Made by a program: the position numbers and the translations under genes
In this document: piece by piece, positions 16,361 to 24,562 of the stretch
Layout: every line of letters starts with the position of its first letter
Numbering within the stretch: position 1 is the first letter of the stretch
Notes under the pieces: generated by a model
Told to the model about the DNA's origin: nothing
Database searches by the model: none
What the model saw: only the letters and a program-made list of their open reading frames with translations
NCBI GenBank assembly: GCA_009391835.1
Contig: QWJF01000011.1
Location: forward strand, 1-48,173
Length of the DNA: 48,173 nt
Direction: 5' to 3'
DNA from: Chloroflexota bacterium
Lineage (GTDB): Bacteria; Chloroflexota; Anaerolineae; Anaerolineales; UBA11579

Positions 16361-17596
16361 ATGACAGAGAAAATCGTGATTACCGGCACTGGAACGGTCA
16401 ATGCCCTGGGCCACAGCGTCCAGGAAAGCTGGGAAAAGGCCTTGAATGGCGTATCTGGAATTGGCCCGATCACTCTTTTTGACGACAGCGAATTCCCCGT
16501 GCATGTGGCCTGTGAAGTCAAGAATTTTGAACCCGACAAGTTTTTGGAGGCGCGCGAAGTTCGGCGCCGCGATCGCTACCAACTGCTAGGGGCGATGGCT
16601 GCGCAGGAAGCGATGGCGCAATCCGGGCTGGAGATCACCGAAGAAAACGCGCCGCGCGTGGGGACTGTGATCTCGGCTGCGATTGGCGGGATTACTGCGA
16701 TGGAGCAGGGTATTTTGGACATCAATCGGGACGGCCCGCGCCGCGCCAGCCCTTTTCTTATTCCGATGATGATGCCCAATGGGGCGGCCGGATTGGCAGG
16801 CATTGACCACGGCGCCAAAGGCCCGGCTTTGTCCGTGGCTTCGGCCTGTGCTTCCGGCCAGGATGGCATCGGCGTGGCTTGGATGATGTTGCGCGCCGGC
16901 ATGTTGGACGCAGTGATCGCGGGTGCTGCCGAGGCAACCATCACTCAAATTGCAGTGGCGGCGTTTGATCGCATGGGCGCCATGTCTCGCCGCAGTGTGG
17001 ACGAGGGCACGCCCAGCCCCTTCGACAAAAACCGAGATGGCCTGGTCATTGGCGAGGGCGCCGGCGTCTTGATCCTCGAAACCGAAAGTCATGCCAAAGC
17101 GCGCGGCGCAGAGATTCTGGCCGAGCTGGCCGGCTACGGGTCCTCGGCGGATGCTTATCACATTACCGCGCCCCACGATCAGGGTGTTGGCGGGGCGCAG
17201 GCGATAAAGATGGCTATGGATCAAGCGGAAATGTCGCTCGACGCTGTGGGCTATATCAATGCCCACGGCACCGGTACACAGCTCAACGATCTTTCCGAGA
17301 CGCGCGCGATTAAGAGCGTGTTTGGCGAAAAGGCCTATGATGTGGCCATTTCCTCGACGAAATCAATGACCGGACATATGATGGGTGCCACGGGCGCATT
17401 TGAAACCATCATGTGCGTCCAAGCGGTGCGCAACAACCTGATCCCGCCCACGATTAATTACGTGGAAGTTGATCCGGAATGCGATCTGGATTATGTGCCC
17501 AATGAAGCGCGCGAAGTGGAAGTGAACGCGACCCTCACCAACGCGTTCGGCTTTGGCGGCCACAACGCGGTGATTGCAGTGCGCAAGTATGGTTGA
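16361..17596 (+). CDS. fabF: 3-oxoacyl-ACP synthase II FabF
   Basis: FabF elongates acyl-ACP with malonyl-ACP. The 411-residue protein has the thiolase-fold triad Cys163 (SVASACASGQDG), His302 (NAHGTGTQLND) and His339 (KSMTGHMMGATGAFE), and ends NAFGFGGHNAVIAVRKY. It is preceded by GAGGAG and follows the threonine-synthase-like gene by 22 bases. The usual acpP partner is not beside it. It is followed 88 bases later by rnc. Confidence 0.96.
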   Translation: MTEKIVITGTGTVNALGHSVQESWEKALNGVSGIGPITLFDDSEFPVHVACEVKNFEPDKFLEAREVRRRDRYQLLGAMAAQEAMAQSGLEITEENAPRVGTVISAAIGGITAMEQGILDINRDGPRRASPFLIPMMMPNGAAGLAGIDHGAKGPALSVASACASGQDGIGVAWMMLRAGMLDAVIAGAAEATITQIAVAAFDRMGAMSRRSVDEGTPSPFDKNRDGLVIGEGAGVLILETESHAKARGAEILAELAGYGSSADAYHITAPHDQGVGGAQAIKMAMDQAEMSLDAVGYINAHGTGTQLNDLSETRAIKSVFGEKAYDVAISSTKSMTGHMMGATGAFETIMCVQAVRNNLIPPTINYVEVDPECDLDYVPNEAREVEVNATLTNAFGFGGHNAVIAVRKYG

Positions 17597-17616
17597 TTCT
17601 ATTTTCAAATTTGACC

Positions 17617-17673
17617 GGAACTAACGGAACGCCAGCCACTCGAAATTCGGGTGGTTAGCGCTCCCTGAGTTCC
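17617..17673 (+). promoter_or_regulatory. long imperfect hairpin before rnc (candidate RNase III substrate)
   Basis: The segment is symmetrical around position 17645. Bases 17617-17643 pair with 17647-17673, giving 23 pairs (two G-U) and four single mismatches, with a loop of about three bases. The outer pairs are GGAACT/AGTTCC, then GGA/TCC, CGC/GCG and CCAC/GTGG. No T run follows, so it is not a terminator. It ends one base before AGGAGG (17674-17679... the rnc ribosome-binding site begins at 17675 within it). Long stems in rnc leaders are cut by RNase III in other bacteria, lowering rnc expression. That function here is an inference. Confidence 0.75.
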
Positions 17674-17684
17674 AGGAGGCATCA

Positions 17685-18416
17685 ATGCTTTCTGTGGAAG
17701 ACTCTGGGTTGGAAACTCCCCAGGCATTTGCAAAGCGCCTGGCTTTACCTGTGGACGACGTGCTGTTGCTCAGCCGCGCGCTCACCCACCGTTCCTACCT
17801 GAACGAAAATCCCGAAGCTTTGGAAGACAATGAACGCCTGGAATTCCTGGGCGATGCCGTCCTCGATTTTGTGGTGGGCGCCTGGTTGTATCGGCACTTC
17901 CCCGAAATGTCGGAAGGGGAAATGACGCGTTTGCGCGCCGCATTGGTGCGCACGGAGCAATTGGGTGATTTCGCGTTACAGATTGAACTGGGCCGTGCCT
18001 TGCGCTTGGGCCACGGGGAGGAAGAGAGTGGTGGTCGCTCCCGGCCCGCCATGTTGTGCGCCGCCTTTGAGGCGGTGATTGGTGCGCTCTATTTGGACGC
18101 CGGTGTGGGCGCAGTCGAAACTTTCGTCAACCCCATGCTGGATGAAGCCACCGCCGAAATCAGCACGGCCCACGGCGACCGCGATCCGAAGAGTCTGCTG
18201 CAGGAATGGGTGCAGGCGCGCGGCGAGCCTACGCCAATCTACGAGATTGTGGCGGAAAGCGGCCCGGATCATGATAAATTCTTTGAAGTTGAAGTGACTG
18301 TAGGCGGAAAGTCACTGGCGCGCGGCGAAGGTCGCAACAAGCAGGCGGCCAGCAAGGTAGCTGCAAGCACTGCACTTCAACATTTGAACGCCAAGGAGAT
18401 GGCCGACTCTGTGTAG
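17685..18416 (+). CDS. rnc: ribonuclease III
   Basis: RNase III cleaves double-stranded RNA, including rRNA precursors. The 243-residue protein has the signature NERLEFLGDAVLDFVVG (residues 49-65) with catalytic acidic residues, a second acidic helix AAFEAVIGALYLDAGV, and a C-terminal dsRNA-binding domain (about 165-240, GRNKQAASKVAASTALQHL). The ATG at 17685 follows AGGAGGCATCA. A 57-nt hairpin lies directly upstream. It is followed without a gap by smc, a conserved rnc-smc order. Confidence 0.97.
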   Translation: MLSVEDSGLETPQAFAKRLALPVDDVLLLSRALTHRSYLNENPEALEDNERLEFLGDAVLDFVVGAWLYRHFPEMSEGEMTRLRAALVRTEQLGDFALQIELGRALRLGHGEEESGGRSRPAMLCAAFEAVIGALYLDAGVGAVETFVNPMLDEATAEISTAHGDRDPKSLLQEWVQARGEPTPIYEIVAESGPDHDKFFEVEVTVGGKSLARGEGRNKQAASKVAASTALQHLNAKEMADSV

Positions 18417-18431
18417 TTGGTGAGCAAACCA

Positions 18432-21400
18432 GTGAACAATCTTCGTCTCACATCCCTCGAACTGAATGGATACAAAACCTTTGCCAGCTCGACCCGCTTT
18501 GAATTTGCCGGACCGGTCACGGCTGTGGTTGGCCCCAATGGTTCCGGGAAATCCAATATTGCGGATGCCCTGCGCTGGGTGCTTGGGGAGCAATCCTACA
18601 GCCTTTTGCGCGGTCGTAAAACCGAGGACATGATCTTTTCGGGCTCCGAAAAGCGCCCGCGTGCCGGCATGGCTTCCGCCACAGTAACCTTCGACAATAG
18701 CGAAGGTTGGCTGCCGATTGATTTCTCCGAAGTTTCGATTACGCGTCGCGCCTATCGCGATGGCCAGAACGAATATTTGATTAACCAGCAAAAAGTGCGT
18801 TTGCGGGATGTCAACGAATTGCTGTCTCAATCGGCACTGGCCGAACGCACCTATACCGTGATTGGTCAGGGCCTTGTTGATACGGCGCTCACGCTGAGCT
18901 CAGACGAGCGCCGAAAGCTTTTTGAGGAAGCTGCCGGAATCGGCTTATATCGCAATCGCAAAGAGCAAGCTGAGCGACGGTTGGATGCTACCCGGCGCAA
19001 TCTTGAGCGCGTGGCCGACATCATGGCCGAACTCAAGCCGCGCCTGCGCAGCCTGGAACGCCAGGCTCAACGGGCCACAGAATACGCTACGTTGCGCGCG
19101 GACCTGCGCGAAAGCCTGCGAGCCTGGTATGGTTTTCAATGGCATCACGCTCAGAGAGGACTCAAGGCTGTGCGTGAAGAGGCCATTGCGCGAGAGGAAA
19201 ATCTGGGCCTGGCCCGGCAAAACCAACGCGAGTTGAATAACGAGTTGGCGCAGTTGCGCAACCAGGCGCAGGAGTTACGCGTTGAATTGAACAACTGGCA
19301 TCGCCGCCTTTCCGAATTGCACGCCGGGCGCGAAAGTTCCAGCCGGGAGTTAGCAGTGGCCAACGAACGCCAACGCGCCCTGGCCGAGCGACGGCTGGCT
19401 TTGGGGGAGGAGCGCCAACGCTTGGAAGCTGAATTGGGCGGGTTGCGTGTGCGCCTGGAGACCGTGGAAGCCGAAAAGAAACGCCTGGAGGCAGAAACGG
19501 CTGATTCGCAATCTCGGCTGAGTGAAGCCCAGAAGACTCTTGCAGAGCACATTCAAATGCAACAGGACAGTGAGGCACAGAATCGCGCTGTACGCGATCA
19601 GCTTGCTGAAACGCAGGGCCAGTTGGTTACCCTCGAGGCGCAACGCAACGAAACCCTGGCGCGCCAGGGGCGTGATCAAAACGAACTGATCGAACTTGAA
19701 AAAATGCTGGCAGATATCGCCGAGCAAATCAAGATTGCTGATCAAGATGGCGTTGCGCAAAATACTGACGTGGCTGAGCGCGAGGAAGCCTTGGCTAAAT
19801 TTAATCGGGATCTTGAAAAACAAGAATCTCGGGTCAGCGAGATGCTGGCTACCCGCCAGGAAATGGAAACAAAGTACGCCGAATTGCTTAGCCGGCAAGC
19901 TCGCCTTGCGGCTGAAATCAAAGGACTTGAGGAGGCCGATGTGGCGGCGGCGGGTTTTGCGGATGGCGCCAAGCGCTTGTTGGAAGCTGCACGAGCCAAA
20001 CGATTAAAACTTGCGCCTGGCACGCTGGGGCGCGAATTGACTGTTCCGGCCAAGCTTGAGGCGGCCATAGCTGCCGCACTGGGCGCCTATATGGACGCTG
20101 TGTTGGTTCAAGCAGGTGGATCCCCAGATCAGGTGCTCGAGGTGCTCGAGCAGGACGATTCTTCGGCTGCTGTGCTGCCCTTAGCGGGGCTTTCTCCCTC
20201 CCAGGCGTTGGCTTCCCAAAATGGGAAGGGTGTGCTGGGTGTGGCTGCTGAATTGGTGCAGGCGCCGGCTGAATTGGCGCAAGCGGTTGAATTGCTGTTG
20301 GGACAGGTGTTGGTCGTCGAAGATCGCCGCGTTGCCCAGCGCGTGATTGTCGATTTGCCGGCTCAGGCGCGCGTGGTCACACTTCGTGGTGAATTGTTCC
20401 ACCGCGGCGGGCAATTTGAGGTGCGCTCGTCGAAGGCCGCAGCACCATTGGCCCGGCCGCGCCAGGCGCGTGAACTTCGGGAGCAGCTCTCCAAAGTGGA
20501 ACAAGAGCTGGCCTCCTTCGAGGAGAAGCGCTCAGCCCTCGAAAAGGAGCTTGTTTCCAGCCAGGAGAAGCAGCAAGCGTTGCGCAGCCAGGCTGAGGCG
20601 GCAGCCACTGAGGCGGAGGTGGCGCGCCGAGCTCAGCAATCTTCCAGACTGGATAGCGAACAGATGCTGCGCCAACTAGATTGGTTCAAATCCCAACAGC
20701 GCAACCTGACCCGGCAAATTGAACAGGCAACGGAAGCCTTTGAGGTGTTTGATCGTCAGGAAGAAACGTTCGGCACACGCATCCGTGAGCTACAGCAGCG
20801 TATTGAAATTCAAGCCGGCGCAACGACCGAATTGCCCCTAGACGAACATCGCGCCCAGGTGGCGCATTGGGAAATGCGGTTGGCAGTTAGCCAGCGTGCT
20901 TTGCAAGAAGTGCAGCGCCGCTACGAAGAGGGACAGGCCCAGATCACCCAGGCCCAGGAGCAGCTTGCCGCCCAGGAACAGCGGCGCGCCGAATTGGAGC
21001 AGCAAGAAGCCGAAATTGAAACCCAAAAGTTGCAGTTTGGCGCTTCAGAAGGCGAGGTGAGCGAGGAATTAGTCGATATCCAGGCTAGGATTTCCCCCGC
21101 CGAAGAGCAACTTACCCGTACAGATGTCCAATTGCAATCCTTGCTTCCCGCTGAAGCGGAAGCCCAGAAATCCCTGAGCCAGGCGGAACGCAATCATACG
21201 CAGGCGCAGATTGCGCTGGCGCGCCAGCAAGAGAGCCTTGCTACCCTGCGCCAACGAATTGAAGATGATTTCGGCCTAGTGGCCTTTGAATACGACGACA
21301 CCGTCTCGGGCCCCACGCCCCTGCCGCTGGGCGACCTGGTTGAAAAATTGCCTGTGTTAGAGGAATTGGATCCCGAATTGGAGAACACGCTGAAAGAACA

Positions 21401-22037
21401 GCGCGCCCAGTTGCGCCGCCTCGGCTCGGTAAATCCCGAAGCGCAGCAGGAATATGTCTCTGTTAAAGACCGCTTTGAGGACATGCAGGCCCAGGTGGAT
21501 GATCTTGAAACCGCGGAGAGGGATCTGAAGGAAGTGATCACTGAATTGGAAGTGCTCATGGATCGTGAATTCCGAATCACGTTTGATTTGGTGGCGGCGG
21601 AGTTTCGCGTGATCTTTGAGCGATTGTTCGGAGGTGGCGCGGCGCGGCTGCTACTCACCGAGGAAGGCGAAATGGCCGAATCAGGCATTGATATTGAAGC
21701 CCGCTTGCCAGGAAAGCGGGCTCAGCGGCTGGCGTTACTCTCGGGCGGGGAACGCAGCCTGACCGCCGCCGCTTTGGTATTCGCGCTGCTGAAAGCTTCG
21801 CCCACGCCATTTTGCGTGATGGACGAAGTGGATGCGATGCTGGACGAGGCCAACGTGGGCCGCTTCACTGAATTGCTCGATGAGCTGAGCAAAACTACAC
21901 AATTCGTGCTCATCACGCACAACCGCAACACGGTACAGGTGGCAGACGTCATATATGGAATCACGATGGGCCGGGACACAGCCAGCCAGGTGATCAGCCT
22001 CAAATTGGATGAAGTGGATGAACGTTATTCAACTTGA
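18432..22037 (+). CDS. smc: chromosome segregation protein SMC
   Basis: SMC forms the ATPase ring of condensin-like complexes. From GTG at 18432 the product has 1201 residues, starting NNLRLTSLELNGYKTFA. Upstream TTG (18417) and GTG (18420) codons are alternatives, but GGTGA lies eight bases before 18432. The N-terminal Walker A is GPNGSGKSN. Two long coiled coils (about 165-490 and 660-1000, rich in Glu, Gln, Arg and Leu) flank a hinge around 500-640. The C-terminal part has the ABC signature LLSGGERSLTAAAL and Walker B FCVMDEVDAMLDEANV. The gene directly follows rnc. ScpA and ScpB are not in the window. Confidence 0.97.
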   Translation: MNNLRLTSLELNGYKTFASSTRFEFAGPVTAVVGPNGSGKSNIADALRWVLGEQSYSLLRGRKTEDMIFSGSEKRPRAGMASATVTFDNSEGWLPIDFSEVSITRRAYRDGQNEYLINQQKVRLRDVNELLSQSALAERTYTVIGQGLVDTALTLSSDERRKLFEEAAGIGLYRNRKEQAERRLDATRRNLERVADIMAELKPRLRSLERQAQRATEYATLRADLRESLRAWYGFQWHHAQRGLKAVREEAIAREENLGLARQNQRELNNELAQLRNQAQELRVELNNWHRRLSELHAGRESSSRELAVANERQRALAERRLALGEERQRLEAELGGLRVRLETVEAEKKRLEAETADSQSRLSEAQKTLAEHIQMQQDSEAQNRAVRDQLAETQGQLVTLEAQRNETLARQGRDQNELIELEKMLADIAEQIKIADQDGVAQNTDVAEREEALAKFNRDLEKQESRVSEMLATRQEMETKYAELLSRQARLAAEIKGLEEADVAAAGFADGAKRLLEAARAKRLKLAPGTLGRELTVPAKLEAAIAAALGAYMDAVLVQAGGSPDQVLEVLEQDDSSAAVLPLAGLSPSQALASQNGKGVLGVAAELVQAPAELAQAVELLLGQVLVVEDRRVAQRVIVDLPAQARVVTLRGELFHRGGQFEVRSSKAAAPLARPRQARELREQLSKVEQELASFEEKRSALEKELVSSQEKQQALRSQAEAAATEAEVARRAQQSSRLDSEQMLRQLDWFKSQQRNLTRQIEQATEAFEVFDRQEETFGTRIRELQQRIEIQAGATTELPLDEHRAQVAHWEMRLAVSQRALQEVQRRYEEGQAQITQAQEQLAAQEQRRAELEQQEAEIETQKLQFGASEGEVSEELVDIQARISPAEEQLTRTDVQLQSLLPAEAEAQKSLSQAERNHTQAQIALARQQESLATLRQRIEDDFGLVAFEYDDTVSGPTPLPLGDLVEKLPVLEELDPELENTLKEQRAQLRRLGSVNPEAQQEYVSVKDRFEDMQAQVDDLETAERDLKEVITELEVLMDREFRITFDLVAAEFRVIFERLFGGGAARLLLTEEGEMAESGIDIEARLPGKRAQRLALLSGGERSLTAAALVFALLKASPTPFCVMDEVDAMLDEANVGRFTELLDELSKTTQFVLITHNRNTVQVADVIYGITMGRDTASQVISLKLDEVDERYST

Positions 22038-22097
22038 CCGCAACAAATGTTTGGGCTGTGCGTATATTGATATATAGATTGCTTTAGGAGAAAAAAA

Positions 22098-22295
22098 ATG
22101 AATAGAACAATCCGAGGCTCCTTGCGGCGCTCGCAATCCAACCGAATTATCGCCGGTGTGTGCAGTGGGCTGGGCGAATTCTTTGGAATCAGCGCGTTTT
22201 GGTTCCGCCTTTTCTTTTTGCTGGCCCTAATACCGGGCGGTGTTCCCGGCATAGCAACCTACTTGTTGTGTTGGGTCATCATCCCCAAGGGATAA
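22098..22295 (+). CDS. PspC-domain membrane protein
   Basis: This 65-residue protein is essentially one PspC domain: RRSQSNRIIAGVCSGLGEFFGI, then a hydrophobic stretch of about 25 residues and YLLCWVIIPKG. PspC proteins sit in the membrane and in some bacteria act in phage-shock or envelope stress responses. A strong GGAG ribosome-binding site precedes the ATG. It stands alone after smc and ends at a strong terminator. Confidence 0.92.
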   Translation: MNRTIRGSLRRSQSNRIIAGVCSGLGEFFGISAFWFRLFFLLALIPGGVPGIATYLLCWVIIPKG

Positions 22296-22310
22296 GCTCT
22301 CACGACCACA

Positions 22311-22338
22311 AAAAAGTCGGCCAAATGGCCGACTTTTT
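22311..22338. terminator. bidirectional intrinsic terminator
   Basis: AAAAAGTCGGCC (22311-22322), loop AAAT, GGCCGACTTTTT (22327-22338). It separates the PspC gene from the convergent foldase gene. Confidence 0.94.
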
Positions 22339-22355
22339 GATTCATCCTTGTGGTT

Positions 22356-23657
22356 TTACTGGGTTAATTTGTACTGCGCAGGGATATCCGGCTCGTCTGG
22401 CGTGATGCCAAACCATATATCACTAAATATCTCCCACTCATAATCATTTCGTAAGCCTTGTACATAGTCCTGAAAGATTGCGTTTCGCGCTTGGGCCCAG
22501 GCTGACGGGGTCAGCGGCCGGTCTTCGTGCCCTAGCGCCTGGATTATGTGCCAGCCAAATGCGCTCTCTAGGGGTTGGCTGATATCCCCAACTTCGAGCG
22601 CAAAAGCCGCCTCAGCGAAGGGCTGCACCATCGCATCAAAAGCGAACCAACCCAAGTCGCCGCCACTATCCTTATTGGAGGTATCAATGGAGAATTCAGC
22701 CGCCAACTCGGCCCAATCAGCGCCGGCCTCAAGCTGGGTCAGGATGTCCTCAGCGACGGCTTCATCTTCTGGATTTACAAGGATGTGCCGGGCCCAAACC
22801 TGCTCCTGGGTGGTGGGCTCCTCTGCGGTAAGCAATTCGAAAAGCGCGTCGCGGTAGAGGTTGGCAAATACCAGGGATCGAAGGTGCTCGCCCGTGAAGC
22901 CAAGATCGCGTTCCTGTAGTGCGACGTAATCGGCCATGTCCGTGGCGTAGGCGTCTGCGGTATATGGCGTGGCGGTCAGCGTGGCTGTTGGGTTGGCGAT
23001 CTCTTCCAAGGTTGGGGTGGGGCTGGCGCTCTCGCCATCTTCGCTGCTAAAGGTGGGAATGGCGGTCGCGGTGGGCGTAATCGTAACAATGCTTAATTGG
23101 GTATCAGACAGTGTGGAAGTCGCCAGCATGGTGGGCACAAATGGCGGAGTGGGGGTGCCGTTGGGGAAAAAAGCAAACAGATTCTCGAGTTCATGATCAA
23201 TATCGGCTTCACTGAACTGGATCCCCAACTTTTGCCCCTCGAGGATGATGAGGTGGTCGTCCACCAATTGGTTAATCGTGCTGCTGCCCACTGAAGAGGG
23301 CAGCAGCTGGAATTGAAGCTGGCTCATCTGGCTGAGGAGCTGCTGCTGCAATTGGGGACTGGACGCAAAAAGCTGGTAGTTTTGGAAGGCCTGCAAATAG
23401 GTATTCACAATCTGCTGGCGGTTAACGCGCACCCGGCTCTGGAATTCTGCGCCAGTGATTTCCTGCCCCTCAACTTCGGCCACCACAACGCGGGGATCTA
23501 GGAAATTTTGCTTGAGAAATCCGTAGCCAACTAGGCCAATCACGGTTAGAACTATGACGGCCGTGATGATGACCAGGGTGCGGTTATACATACGCTCGCG
23601 TTGCAAGCCAACCAAATGCTTGCGATTTTGTTTTGGTTGTGTCTTCTTATCTGCCAT
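22356..23657 (-). CDS. membrane-anchored parvulin-type peptidylprolyl isomerase (SurA/PrsA-like)
   Basis: The 433-residue protein has one N-terminal transmembrane helix (about 27-49) with the rest outside. An N-terminal SurA-like chaperone domain (GAEFQSRVRVNRQQIV, INQLVDDHLIILEGQKLGI) is followed by a Thr/Pro/Ser-rich insertion (about 165-240, for example TITPTATAIPTFSS). A parvulin rotamase domain lies at about 285-380 (VWARHILVNPEDEA, SGGDLGWFAFDAMVQPF, FGWHIIQALGHED). It would fold secreted proteins. The gene is convergent with the PspC gene and downstream of ssb, with a 31-base gap. Confidence 0.92.
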   Translation of the reverse strand: MADKKTQPKQNRKHLVGLQRERMYNRTLVIITAVIVLTVIGLVGYGFLKQNFLDPRVVVAEVEGQEITGAEFQSRVRVNRQQIVNTYLQAFQNYQLFASSPQLQQQLLSQMSQLQFQLLPSSVGSSTINQLVDDHLIILEGQKLGIQFSEADIDHELENLFAFFPNGTPTPPFVPTMLATSTLSDTQLSIVTITPTATAIPTFSSEDGESASPTPTLEEIANPTATLTATPYTADAYATDMADYVALQERDLGFTGEHLRSLVFANLYRDALFELLTAEEPTTQEQVWARHILVNPEDEAVAEDILTQLEAGADWAELAAEFSIDTSNKDSGGDLGWFAFDAMVQPFAEAAFALEVGDISQPLESAFGWHIIQALGHEDRPLTPSAWAQARNAIFQDYVQGLRNDYEWEIFSDIWFGITPDEPDIPAQYKLTQ

Positions 23658-23688
23658 ATAGGGTTTGTTGCCTTCTTATGGGTTGGGG

Positions 23689-24099
23689 CTAAAAGGGGAA
23701 TTCTTCCTCTTCATCGCCATAGTCGCTGCCGGATGCTTCGTCGGCCTGATCTTCTTCGCGATCACGGCGATCGCCTAGCATAATCATTTCGCGCGCCACC
23801 AATTCGGTGCTGCTGCGCTTGTTGCCGTCGTCGTCTTCCCAGCGCCGGGTTTGCATGCGGCCTTCAATATAGACCTGCTGACCCTTTTTGAGGTATTGAT
23901 TGCAAATTTCTGCCAGGCTGGCCCAAGCCACCACGTTGAACCATTCGGTTTCGGTTCGCCGTTCACCGTCCGACGTGTTCCAGGAACGGCTGGTGGCAAC
24001 GCTGAAGGTGGTCACCGGGCGTCCCGAGGGCGTGAAACGCATTTCGGGATCGCGGCCTAAATTGCCGATGATCATTACCTTGTTCAGTCCTCTGCTCAT
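23689..24099 (-). CDS. ssb: single-stranded DNA-binding protein
   Basis: This 136-residue OB-fold protein starts SRGLNKVMIIGNLGRDPEMR and contains WFNVVAWASLAEICNQYLKKGQQVYIEGR. It ends in the acidic tip EEEEFPF that binds repair and replication partners. The start at 24099 follows a perfect AAGGAGG; the longer frame to 24120 is rejected. It follows rpsF, as in many bacteria, but rpsR does not come next. Confidence 0.97.
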   Translation of the reverse strand: MSRGLNKVMIIGNLGRDPEMRFTPSGRPVTTFSVATSRSWNTSDGERRTETEWFNVVAWASLAEICNQYLKKGQQVYIEGRMQTRRWEDDDGNKRSSTELVAREMIMLGDRRDREEDQADEASGSDYGDEEEEFPF

Positions 24100-24158
24100 C
24101 TTTCCTCCTTGGGGGTCCAAGTCTGGTCAATGCAAGCGTTGGCGCGGGATTGGGTTGC

Positions 24159-24464
24159 TTAGCTTGCGGCTTTTTCGTCTTCTTCAACGCTCACGATCAT
24201 GAAGCGCATAACGGATTCCTGCAATCGTAACTGGCGTTCCAGTTCAGCGACTGCGCTGGCTTCCATAGTGGCGTGCAAAAGCACATAATTGCCTTCAGTT
24301 TGTTTGCGAATTTCGTAGGCCATTTTGCGCTTCCCCCAGATATCCGTTTTGACAATTTTGCCCCCGCCGTCTTTTACCCAAGTCGCGACCTGCTCATTGA
24401 GTTTCTTGAAGGCGGCTTCCTCGCGATCCGGATGAATGATGTAAGTAATTTCGTAGTTGCGCAT
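24159..24464 (-). CDS. rpsF: 30S ribosomal protein S6
   Basis: The 101-residue protein starts MRNYEITYIIHPDREE and has WGKRKMAYEIRKQTEGNYVLLH, the S6 signature. In the ribosome it pairs with S18. The start at 24464 is preceded by AAAGGAGCAGC. It is followed by ssb in the same operon, but rpsR is absent downstream. The leader of about 80 bases holds a short hairpin at 24519-24536. Confidence 0.96.
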   Translation of the reverse strand: MRNYEITYIIHPDREEAAFKKLNEQVATWVKDGGGKIVKTDIWGKRKMAYEIRKQTEGNYVLLHATMEASAVAELERQLRLQESVMRFMIVSVEEDEKAAS

Positions 24465-24518
24465 GCTGCTCCTTTCCACGGGTTTGCCCCTGTTTGCGCG
24501 TACAACCAGGAGCGGACA

Positions 24519-24536
24519 CGTTGATTTGGTTCAACG
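24519..24536 (-). promoter_or_regulatory. hairpin in rpsF leader
   Basis: CGTTGA and TCAACG pair over a six-base loop about 55 bases before the S6 start. In several bacteria S6-S18 represses its own mRNA through leader structure. The likeness here is only positional. Confidence 0.3.
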
Positions 24537-24562
24537 CGGGCGCAAGTGTAGCATAGCGGCAT

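Noticed and set aside
20130-20155. Short tandem repeat of GAGGTGCTC/GAGCAGG inside smc
   Set aside because: It is within the coding hinge region, keeps the frame and is too short to be a functional repeat.
22098-22338. Possible riboswitch between smc and the foldase gene
   Set aside because: The hairpin is a plain terminator with symmetric A and T runs; no aptamer-like structure was seen.
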